Assembly (NCBI GenBank): GCA_003542955.1 | Contig: DPJP01000472.1 | Location: 5,189-10,380 of the forward strand | DNA: 5,192 bases | DNA from: Armatimonadota bacterium | GTDB lineage: Bacteria > Armatimonadota > Zipacnadia > Zipacnadales > UBA11051 | Direction: 5' to 3' | Shown here: positions 1 through 5,192 of the stretch, in pieces | Position numbering within the stretch: position 1 is the first letter of the stretch | Layout of the letters: every line of letters starts with the position of its first letter | Translations under genes and position numbers: made by a program | Notes under the pieces: generated by a model | Told to the model about the DNA's origin: nothing | What the model saw: only the letters and a program-made list of their open reading frames with translations | Databases searched by the model: none

Positions 1-170
1 GCAACCGCCGCGTGGCGGCCTGTGGCTCTCGGGAGCCGCGGGTGAGCCTCGCGGGCCGACAACGGCCGGTGCCAGGCATAGGGCGAGAGGCGAACCGCGG
101 GCCTACGGGCAGGTCCGAGGCCGCTCGGAGCGAAGCTGATGCTGAAGATGGTCGCGGACCAACCCGGAGT
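1..170. other. Upstream intergenic stretch with no convincing gene
   Basis: None of the forward frames looks like a real gene. The frame from base 2 is open to a TGA at 137–139 but gives a low-complexity Arg/Gly/Pro-rich product. The frame from base 1 is stopped at 43 and 79. The third is an out-of-frame run that continues into the large gene. A hairpin with an 8-pair stem (21–28 with 33–40, loop TCGG, two G·T pairs) can be drawn, but no T-run follows it. No credible −35/−10 promoter pair was seen, so transcription may start further upstream or use a promoter type I cannot recognise. Confidence 0.5.
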
Positions 171-183
171 GGAGGACACCTGA
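139..183 (+). other. Possible 14-codon leader mini-ORF just before the large gene
   Basis: ATG at 139 opens a 14-codon frame (MLKMVADQPGVEDT) that stops with TGA at 181–183. Only one base separates this stop from the ATG at 185. A GGAG at 127–130 sits 8 bases before its start, so it could be translated and coupled to the large gene by re-initiation. The peptide resembles nothing I know and has no run of a single regulatory amino acid. A chance ORF is a serious alternative, as is the end of a decayed upstream gene. Confidence 0.2.
171..175 (+). promoter_or_regulatory. Shine-Dalgarno site of the large hydrolase gene
   Basis: GGAGG lies 9 bases before the ATG at 185, close to ideal spacing. It supports this start over the later in-frame ATGs at 206 and 269, which would remove part or all of the signal peptide. 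Confidence 0.75.
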
Positions 184-184
184 C

Positions 185-256
185 ATGCTCGCCAGGACCG
201 CCATCATGGTGCTCGTCTCTCTGTGCTGCGCATGGAGCCAGACCGTCTGCGGGGCC
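185..256 (+). other. Sec-type signal peptide coding segment (residues 1–24)
   Basis: The first residues are MLAR, with one positive charge, followed by a hydrophobic stretch of about 13 residues (TAIMVLVSLCCAW). The likely signal peptidase I site is after CGA at residue 24, before QQ. Two cysteines lie in the hydrophobic stretch and one at residue 22, but none sits in a good lipobox: the residues before them are S-L, L-C and T-V, not the usual small A/G/S pair. A lipoprotein is therefore less likely than a free exported protein. The exact cleavage point is inferred by eye. Confidence 0.75.
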
Positions 257-3200
257 CAGCAACTGGACATGGCCCTGCCCCACCCCGCACACGTCTCACC
301 CCACACGCTGCTCCTCGTCAAGCCCGGCGCCGATGGCTCTCTACAGGCATCGGCCGTCGGCAAGGCGACGCCATTGACACAGGCCGGCAAGCCCGCCCCA
401 AGCCGCTCCGGGCAAGGCGCCTCCTTCGGCCCCGGTGAGATGCTCTCCTATGAGGCCGCCGGCAACATCGATCTCAACCACGGCACGCTCGAGTTGTGGA
501 TTGATGAGAACTGGACGGCCCGGCAGCGCACCCGACCCCACTACCTGGTGGCTCACCCCGGTGAGTGGAACAGGCCCGGCTTCATCCGCCTGTGGTACTG
601 GGCGCCCAGCGAGACCTTCGCAATGCTGCGCTTCGACTGCCACGCGATCTTCCCGCGCGGCAACGGCTACATCCTCGCGCCGTGGCCGGGTCGCGGCCGA
701 CACCATATCGCTGCCCGCTGGGATTGCCGCGACGGCATCGCTCTCTATGTCGATGGCGTCAAGGTCGCCGAACTCGAGGGCACCTGGGACGAGTTGCCAC
801 CCGCCGAGGGCGTCATCGAGATCAGCCACCCCGAGCATGCCACGGAGGCGATCATCGAGGCGGTTCGCATCCGGGACATCCCACTGTATGCCGCCGACGA
901 GCCGGTCGTGCGAGTCGCGGTAGGCGAGGCCGCGGGGCCGACCGAACAGCAACCCGGGACTGGAACCGTCCCGCTGCAGCTTGCCAACCGGCGCTCAGCC
1001 CCCTTCTCGGGCAGGCTCAGCGTCGCGGTGAGCGACTACTTCGGCAATCGCGTCGGCGGCGTCGACGAGCCGCTGCGGCTGCAGGGCTACGCGGAGCACG
1101 AACAGGCCATCGAGTTCTCTATCGAGCGGCCGAGCAAGTACTTCCGCGTACATGCTCAGGTACTCGACGACGCGGGCGCTTCTCATGTCGGCCGCGAGTA
1201 CATCGTGACAGCCGGGTCGCTGGTCGGACCGCGCAAGGCCGTCTGCCTCGACGGTGAGTGGCAGTATGCCGACGGGAAGTGGGGCGATTTCACCGCGCCG
1301 CAGGGCGGCTGGAGCACGGTGCTGCTCCCGCGCAAGGAGAGCAAGCTCCCCACGCATCTGCGCTGGTACAGGCGCACCTTCGACCTGCCGCCGGATGTCG
1401 GTGCGCGCGTGCGACTGGTCCCGACCCATATCAAGCAGCGCGCCCGCTGGTGGATCAACGGCATCGAAGTGGGCGAGAGCGAGTACGCATACGTGCCCTA
1501 CAGCTTCGACATCACCTACGCCGTACACAGAGATGGGCGCAACGAGGTGCTCGTCGCGGTGCTCGACTGGGTGGAATCGGCCCAGCCGGAGTTGCAGGCC
1601 CATCTGGCGACAACCGCCCCCGATTCCGCGTCGGCGATCGAGGGCAAGCCGCTGGTCAAACCATCCGGCGGCGAGGTCCTGCCCGCCGGGATCATCGAGA
1701 GCGTCTGGGTGTACGGGCATGGCGATGTGTGGCTCTCCGACATCGCCATGGTCACTTCTGCGCGCGAACGGAGCATCGCTGTTCGCGGACGTGTGCACAA
1801 TGACGGCGCGGCGGCCGTCGAATGCCAGATCGGCAATGGCATCTTCGACGGTGACACCCGTGCGCTCGGCCTGCCGGAGACGGTGCTGAGCGTACCCCCT
1901 GCGGGCACAGCGGAGTTCGAGGTGAGTGCCCCCTGGCCCGACCCGCACATGTGGTGGCCCCATGACCCGCACATGTACCGCCTCCACAGCGGCCTGAGCA
2001 TCGCCGGCAGCGAGACCGATGTGGTCGACACCCGCTTCGGGTTCCGGGAGTTCCAGGCGGAGGGCGGCACATTCACGCTCAACGATGTGCCGATGCACCT
2101 GTTCGCGACCTCCAGCTGGCCCAACAGCGTGCAGATGGGCTGGCCTGGGCGCATCCGAGACCGCTGGCAGGAGACCAGGACGCTCTTTGAGTCGGTCAAA
2201 GAGAGCGGACACGACATCTTCCGCGCGCACACAGAGCCCTGGAGCAGCCTGCTGACGGACCTGTGTGACGAGATCGGCCTGCTCTTCGTCGCGGAGGGCA
2301 TCATGAGTTCGATCCCGGGCAAGTACAACTGGGACCGCCCCGAGACGATGGACCACTTCAAGCGCTTCTGCGCGCTGTGGCCGCAACGCGAGATGAACAA
2401 CCCCTCCCTGGTCATCCGCAGCATCGAGAACGAGATCGGCTACCTGCTGCAGGAGAAGATCATGCTCAAGGAGTCGATCCCGCGGGTGCATGAGGGCTAC
2501 GTCGAATGCGGCCGGATCGTCAAGCAGGCCGATCCCTCGCGGCTGATCATGTACGAGGGCAGCGGACCGGCCTTCTACGACGCCGCCGATATCTACAACA
2601 ACCATTACCCGGCCGATGAGTACCGCTGGAGTTACTACCCCAACGCCTCCTACTGGCCGGGTCGCGCGATGGATGTCTACTTCACGAAGAGCTGGCAGTG
2701 GGACCGCGCGAAGCCGCTGTACATGGGCGAGTGGGGCTGGTTCCCCGGCGGACGGGATCAGTTCGCCGCCTGTATCGGGCCGGACGTCTACAGGCCGGGC
2801 ATGACCTATGGTGGCGCCAAGGCGGTGCTGTGGGGGATGGGCATCGAGGGGATGCGCTACTACGGCGTCTCGGCCATCTGCCCGTGGACGGCACTCGAGG
2901 GCGCGCGCTTCGAGCGCATCACACAGGACCGTCCGCAGCACAGGGCCGTCAGGGAGGGCTTCACGAAGCTCAAGGTGGCCATCCGCGAACGTGGCAGCGT
3001 CTACTTCGCCGGGCAGGAGATCAAACGGACCGTCTCGGCCTACAACGATACGTTGCAGCCACGACAACTGCAGGTGCGCTGGCGACTGCTCATCGGCGAG
3101 AAGACGGTCGAGAGCGGCGAGTGGACGGAACTCGTCGCCCCGGCGGGAGTCAGCAGGGAGACTGTCACAGTCCGCCTGCCGGGCGGCCTTGCGCGCACGG

Positions 3201-5155
3201 CTGACGGGCGCTTCGCGGTGGAGCTGTTCACCGACGGTCGGCAGGTGCCATCGGCCGAGAGCCGCTTCCGGGTCTTCCCGCGTTTGACCGATACGCACAA
3301 TGCCTCTCTGGCGGCGATCGGCCTGCGCGAGACGCACCTCAACGCACTGAAGCGCCTCGGGGCCGATGTGCGGTCCGTGACGATGCAGGATGTCCCGGCA
3401 CTCCGCGTGCCGCTGGTCATCGGCCCGCAGGCGGAGCTTGCCGCCGATGACAGCAAGCTTCTGCGGGAGTTCGTCGAGGGCGGCGGGCAGGTGGTCGTCC
3501 TGGCGACCGAGCGCGGACCGCGCTGGCGGCCGGCGGGTACGGACCTCGAATGGGGAGCCATCACACGCTTCTTCATCACCTGGCCCGGCAGCCGGCTGCT
3601 GGCGGGCCTGACTGAGTCGGACTTCTCGTTCTGGCCCGAGGACAATGTCGTGACCCACACAGCATGGAGGCGACCCGCCGGCGTTGCCTGCAGGCCGGTC
3701 GTCAGTGGCGGCGTCGGCCTGGACTTCTCCCCCCTGGCCGAACTGCGTCTTGGCGCGGGACGCGCGTGGCTCGTGAGCCTGCCGATCTGGACAAGCACCC
3801 CCGCGAACCCGGTCACCGACAGGATCGGGCGCAATCTCCTCGATGACCTGCGCGAGTACGAGCCGCGCACGGCGCGACCGCTCGGATTGCTCGCGCCACC
3901 ATACAGCAGCACGGAGGCGCTGCTGGCCGACGCAGGCGCAGGCCCCGTTGCGCTGGCAGGCAAACTCGATCAGACGCCGCTCGTAGACTACGCGTGCGTG
4001 CTCATCGAGGCGACGCCGGAGACCATGCCCGAGGCGCTGGCTCACGCGCAGGCGCTGCGCGACTACGTTGCCGCAGGGGGCACGGTCTGGCTGCATCATG
4101 TGCGGCCCGAGACGGCCGAAGCTGCCGGCAAGCTGCTCGGCCGGGAAGTTGAGTTAGCCGACATCTTCGACCTCCCGCTGACACTGCTGCACAGGCCACT
4201 CACCGCCGGGATGAGTGAGGCCTGCATGTTCTGGGCGGTCAGCAACAGCGACTTCACTGCAGCCCGGCCGGATATGGTCGAGCATGTTGTGAACGTCGAC
4301 GGCGGGCATGCGCTCACGAGCCCCGCGGCCCTCTTCGACCTCCCACACGGGGCCGGGCGCTTCATCATCGACCAGCTGGGCTGGGATGACGAATTCCACA
4401 ACCGCTCCCGCGCATGCGAGTATGTGGCCGGACTGTGTGCCAACCTCGACGTTGCGCTTGTCCCACTCCGGGCCGCGTTGCCGCAAGTGACCTTCCTCGC
4501 GCACTTCGACGGCAGAAAGGACGCCGACTACGCTGCCGGCGCCCCGTGGGCGACGGTAACCGGCGAATCGAGCTTCGTCGATGGCAAGTACGGGAGCGCC
4601 GTCATCTTCGGCGAGGGGGGCCAGCTTGCCTACCAGCAGCGCAACAACCTCGACATCAACACAGGCGCCATCGAACTATGGTACCGTGGACCTGCCGACA
4701 AGGACCAGATGCTCTTCCGCACCACCCCCAGGGCATTCAATGACCCCGACTTCATAGCTCTCTGGATATGGCAGGGCATGCTGCGGCTCGATCACCACTC
4801 ACTCCCCGGCGGGCCGGGCAGCGGCTACATCGTGCATCCGCTGCAGTTGTCGGAGGGCTGGCATCACATCGCCGCCACGTGGCACAACGGCTCCGGGATC
4901 GCGCTGTATGTGGATGGCCAACAAGTTGCCGCGCGGGAGGGCGTGTGGGAGCGCACAGAGCCCCGCTTCCGCGATTTCACCCTGAGTGCATCGCACCGTC
5001 CGCTGGCGGGGGCCATAGACGAAGTGCGCATCCTGAACTATCAGCTCACACCCGACATGGTGGCCGCCGATGCCGCCGCCGGTGCGCCGTTCACTGCCCC
5101 GCCGGGTATCCCGGCAGCGGAGTGGGTCCCGGGGATGGCGCCGCAGCAGCCGTAG
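185..5155 (+). CDS. Secreted multidomain GH2-like glycoside hydrolase with two LamG domains and two GATase-like units
   Basis: This probably encodes an exported glycosidase acting on a glycan; the exact substrate is unknown. The GATase-like and LamG duplications have their own entries. GH2 hallmarks are visible: a jelly-roll domain opening with LDGEW (355–359), an Ig-like domain ending in FGFREF (618–623), then a TIM barrel. In the barrel, NPSL (739–742) leads to N749-E750, the candidate acid/base, and PLYMGEWGW (844–852) holds E849, the candidate nucleophile. The 99-residue gap between them suits retaining GH2 enzymes. The ATG at 185 is favoured because GGAGG lies 9 bases upstream and it includes the whole signal peptide. 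At 1656 residues it is much longer than a typical GH2 enzyme of about 600–1100, owing to added modules. It has no sorting signal or C-terminal membrane segment. Broad GH2-like assignment is fairly secure; activity as galactosidase, mannosidase or glucuronidase is undetermined. The glucuronidase NxK motif was not seen. Confidence 0.9.
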   Translation: MLARTAIMVLVSLCCAWSQTVCGAQQLDMALPHPAHVSPHTLLLVKPGADGSLQASAVGKATPLTQAGKPAPSRSGQGASFGPGEMLSYEAAGNIDLNHGTLELWIDENWTARQRTRPHYLVAHPGEWNRPGFIRLWYWAPSETFAMLRFDCHAIFPRGNGYILAPWPGRGRHHIAARWDCRDGIALYVDGVKVAELEGTWDELPPAEGVIEISHPEHATEAIIEAVRIRDIPLYAADEPVVRVAVGEAAGPTEQQPGTGTVPLQLANRRSAPFSGRLSVAVSDYFGNRVGGVDEPLRLQGYAEHEQAIEFSIERPSKYFRVHAQVLDDAGASHVGREYIVTAGSLVGPRKAVCLDGEWQYADGKWGDFTAPQGGWSTVLLPRKESKLPTHLRWYRRTFDLPPDVGARVRLVPTHIKQRARWWINGIEVGESEYAYVPYSFDITYAVHRDGRNEVLVAVLDWVESAQPELQAHLATTAPDSASAIEGKPLVKPSGGEVLPAGIIESVWVYGHGDVWLSDIAMVTSARERSIAVRGRVHNDGAAAVECQIGNGIFDGDTRALGLPETVLSVPPAGTAEFEVSAPWPDPHMWWPHDPHMYRLHSGLSIAGSETDVVDTRFGFREFQAEGGTFTLNDVPMHLFATSSWPNSVQMGWPGRIRDRWQETRTLFESVKESGHDIFRAHTEPWSSLLTDLCDEIGLLFVAEGIMSSIPGKYNWDRPETMDHFKRFCALWPQREMNNPSLVIRSIENEIGYLLQEKIMLKESIPRVHEGYVECGRIVKQADPSRLIMYEGSGPAFYDAADIYNNHYPADEYRWSYYPNASYWPGRAMDVYFTKSWQWDRAKPLYMGEWGWFPGGRDQFAACIGPDVYRPGMTYGGAKAVLWGMGIEGMRYYGVSAICPWTALEGARFERITQDRPQHRAVREGFTKLKVAIRERGSVYFAGQEIKRTVSAYNDTLQPRQLQVRWRLLIGEKTVESGEWTELVAPAGVSRETVTVRLPGGLARTADGRFAVELFTDGRQVPSAESRFRVFPRLTDTHNASLAAIGLRETHLNALKRLGADVRSVTMQDVPALRVPLVIGPQAELAADDSKLLREFVEGGGQVVVLATERGPRWRPAGTDLEWGAITRFFITWPGSRLLAGLTESDFSFWPEDNVVTHTAWRRPAGVACRPVVSGGVGLDFSPLAELRLGAGRAWLVSLPIWTSTPANPVTDRIGRNLLDDLREYEPRTARPLGLLAPPYSSTEALLADAGAGPVALAGKLDQTPLVDYACVLIEATPETMPEALAHAQALRDYVAAGGTVWLHHVRPETAEAAGKLLGREVELADIFDLPLTLLHRPLTAGMSEACMFWAVSNSDFTAARPDMVEHVVNVDGGHALTSPAALFDLPHGAGRFIIDQLGWDDEFHNRSRACEYVAGLCANLDVALVPLRAALPQVTFLAHFDGRKDADYAAGAPWATVTGESSFVDGKYGSAVIFGEGGQLAYQQRNNLDINTGAIELWYRGPADKDQMLFRTTPRAFNDPDFIALWIWQGMLRLDHHSLPGGPGSGYIVHPLQLSEGWHHIAATWHNGSGIALYVDGQQVAAREGVWERTEPRFRDFTLSASHRPLAGAIDEVRILNYQLTPDMVAADAAAGAPFTAPPGIPAAEWVPGMAPQQP
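305..889 (+). repeat. N-terminal LamG/concanavalin-A-like domain (residues ~41–235), copy 1 of a distant duplicated pair
   Basis: The segment has the core signature of bacterial LamG (LamG-like jelly roll, Laminin_G_3-type) domains. This consists of NIDLNHGTLELW (94–105), GFIRLW-type strands, then HHIAARW (173–179) followed by GIALYVDG (184–191) and a final AVRIRD-type strand near 230. The same ordered signature recurs at residues 1487–1620. Such domains in exported bacterial enzymes commonly bind carbohydrate or act as structural sandwiches. Here that role is an inference, since no ligand residues can be identified by eye. It lies directly after the signal peptide, ahead of the GH2 core. Confidence 0.75.
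899..1234 (+). other. Beta-sandwich linker domain before the GH2 core (residues ~239–350)
   Basis: This stretch has alternating hydrophobic strands and turns such as LSVAVSDYFGNRV and FRVHAQVLDDAGA. That pattern is typical of the Ig-like or fibronectin-like sandwiches found in large exported bacterial enzymes. It has no catalytic motif. It links the first LamG domain to the GH2 sugar-binding domain that starts at LDGEW (355). The fold is inferred from the strand pattern only. Confidence 0.45.
1247..2989 (+). other. GH2-like catalytic core: sugar-binding jelly roll, Ig-like domain and TIM barrel (residues ~355–935)
   Basis: Three parts occur in the standard GH2 order. The jelly roll (355–465) contains LRWYRRTFDLP and RWWINGIEVG-type strands ending in NEVLVAVLDW. 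The Ig-like domain (about 503–623) starts with GIIESVWV and ends with the GH2 signature GFREF. The TIM barrel begins with FTLNDVPMHLF (630–640), matching the GH2 pattern f-x-l-N-G-x-p. It continues with DIFRAHTEPW (677–686), the equivalent of the R-x-x-H-x-P strand, and LCDEIGLLFVAEG (693–705). Candidate catalytic residues are E750 (acid/base, after N749) and E849 (nucleophile, in GEWGW). A late barrel strand carries AVLWG (880–884) and ICPWT (898–902). All expected core elements seem present, so the enzyme is probably active. The acid/base strand departs from consensus, described under findings. Confidence 0.82.
2999..3286 (+). other. Beta-sandwich domain after the TIM barrel (residues ~939–1034)
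   Basis: The segment starts VYFAGQEIKRTVSAYND (939–955), matching the common pattern of a sandwich domain following a glycosidase barrel: an aG-x-x-x-x-r strand, then a strand ending in N-D. It continues with RWRLLIG and FAVELFTDG strands and ends at FRVFPRLT (1028–1035). In other GH2 enzymes the domains after the barrel are also beta-sandwiches, so this position is expected. It has no catalytic features. The assignment rests on strand pattern and position. Confidence 0.5.
3293..3880 (+). repeat. GATase-like Rossmann unit A (residues ~1037–1232), first of a tandem pair
   Basis: The unit has a helix (LNALKRLGADV), a strand ending VIGPQ (1078–1082) and a helix leading to LREFVEGGGQVVVL (1093–1106). 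This resembles the class I glutamine amidotransferase-like or beta-galactosidase trimerisation fold. It continues with LLAGLTESDFSFW (1138–1150) and GAGRAWLVSLPIW (1190–1202), then a helix with NLLDDL. The G-x-C-x-G nucleophile elbow of true amidotransferases is absent, so no amidotransferase activity is expected. In GH42 beta-galactosidases a related fold supports trimerisation; a structural or oligomerisation role here is inference. Confidence 0.6.
3881..4480 (+). repeat. GATase-like Rossmann unit B (residues ~1233–1432), second of a tandem pair
   Basis: This unit repeats the landmarks of unit A in the same order and spacing. They are a strand DYACVLIEA (1268–1276), LRDYVAAGGTVWL (1291–1303), RPLTAGMSEACMFW (1337–1350) and GAGRFIIDQLGW (1389–1400), followed by a helix near CEYVAGLCANL. 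Matching landmarks are 195–200 residues apart between units, so an internal duplication followed by strong divergence is the simplest reading. C1271 lies in a beta-strand rather than a nucleophile elbow, and no catalytic triad can be recognised. The unit is probably non-catalytic. It leads straight into the C-terminal LamG domain. Confidence 0.58.
4487..5053 (+). repeat. C-terminal LamG/concanavalin-A-like domain (residues ~1435–1623), copy 2 of a distant duplicated pair
   Basis: The domain opens with TFLAHFDG (1436–1443) and VDGKYGSAVIFGEGG, the classic start of bacterial LamG domains. Then come NLDINTGAIELW (1488–1499), GWHHIAATWHNGSGIALYVDG (1558–1578, read around the conserved HHIAA and GIALYVDG blocks) and AIDEVRILNYQLTP (final strand, ending at 1623). 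It matches the N-terminal copy block by block, but is a better fit to the general family pattern at its start. A Pro/Ala-rich tail of about 33 residues follows, with no LPXTG, PEP-CTERM or membrane anchor. Glycan binding is a reasonable inference but not shown. Confidence 0.8.
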
Positions 5156-5192
5156 GCGGTGCCGCGGGCGAGCCCCCCCTACTCCGCCCTCA

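Noticed and set aside
21..40. Hairpin considered as a Rho-independent terminator of an upstream gene
   Set aside because: The stem has two G·T pairs and no T-run follows; hairpins of this strength are common in DNA this rich in GC.
2..139. Possible C-terminal end of an upstream gene (open from the window edge to TGA at 137–139)
   Set aside because: The 45-residue product is Arg/Gly/Pro-rich and low in hydrophobic residues, and its codon pattern does not resemble that of the large gene. The window is too short on this side to exclude it, but nothing supports it.
185..256. Lipoprotein signal peptide suggested by cysteines at residues 14, 15 and 22
   Set aside because: None of the cysteines is preceded by a convincing lipobox, while a signal peptidase I site after residue 24 (CGA) fits well.
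12..377. Forward 121-codon frame overlapping the start of the large gene
   Set aside because: Its composition is Arg/Ser/Pro/Gly-rich without motifs, and it overlaps about 190 bases of the well-supported signal peptide and LamG coding region. It is an out-of-frame GC-rich run.
995..4099. A 1034-codon open frame on the minus strand, antisense to the large gene
   Set aside because: It lies exactly in codon register with the sense gene, so it can only be stopped where the sense strand uses TCA, TTA or CTA codons. These are rare in this GC-rich gene; the antisense frame stops at a sense TCA at 995–997. Its product is rich in Arg, His, Ala and Asp with no domain pattern, while the sense frame has clear GH2 and LamG motifs.
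3293..4480. Active glutamine amidotransferase or ThuA-type enzyme function for the Rossmann-like units
   Set aside because: No G-x-C-x-G nucleophile elbow or matching His-Glu pair can be found in either unit; the fold resemblance alone supports only a structural role.

Overview
The window is almost entirely one very long gene on the + strand (185–5155, 1656 codons). It encodes a secreted, multidomain glycoside hydrolase with a family GH2-like catalytic core. The DNA is strongly GC-rich, with heavy G/C use at third codon positions. Very large secreted proteins that combine LamG, GH2 and glutamine-amidotransferase-like (GATase-like) domains are typical of polysaccharide-degrading bacteria such as Planctomycetota, Armatimonadota, Verrucomicrobiota/Lentisphaerota and related uncultured lineages. 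The phylum is inferred from style and composition only; no marker gene is present.

Layout. Bases 1–184 carry no convincing gene. They hold GC-rich potential hairpins, a 14-codon mini-ORF (139–183) that ends one base before the main start codon, and a clear Shine-Dalgarno sequence (GGAGG, 171–175). The protein encoded by 185–5155 reads, in order: Sec signal peptide (about 1–24); LamG/concanavalin-A-like domain (about 41–235); beta-sandwich linker (about 239–350); GH2 sugar-binding jelly roll (about 355–465); GH2 Ig-like domain (about 503–623); TIM barrel (about 624–935) with candidate acid/base E750 and nucleophile E849; another beta-sandwich (about 939–1034); two tandem GATase-like Rossmann units (about 1037–1232 and 1233–1432); a second LamG domain (about 1435–1623); and a Pro/Ala-rich tail. 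Bases 5156–5192 hold no recognisable feature.

Interpretation. The protein probably acts outside the cytoplasm on a glycan or glycoconjugate. The GH2 core would cleave it, the two LamG domains at opposite ends could bind or position ligand, and the GATase-like pair, which lacks a catalytic cysteine, is probably structural or used in oligomerisation. Substrate cannot be assigned. The most interesting signals are two internal duplications in one polypeptide (LamG at both ends, GATase-like units in tandem) and the departures from the usual GH2 acid/base signature. I found no mobile element, CRISPR array, tRNA, rRNA or multi-gene system.
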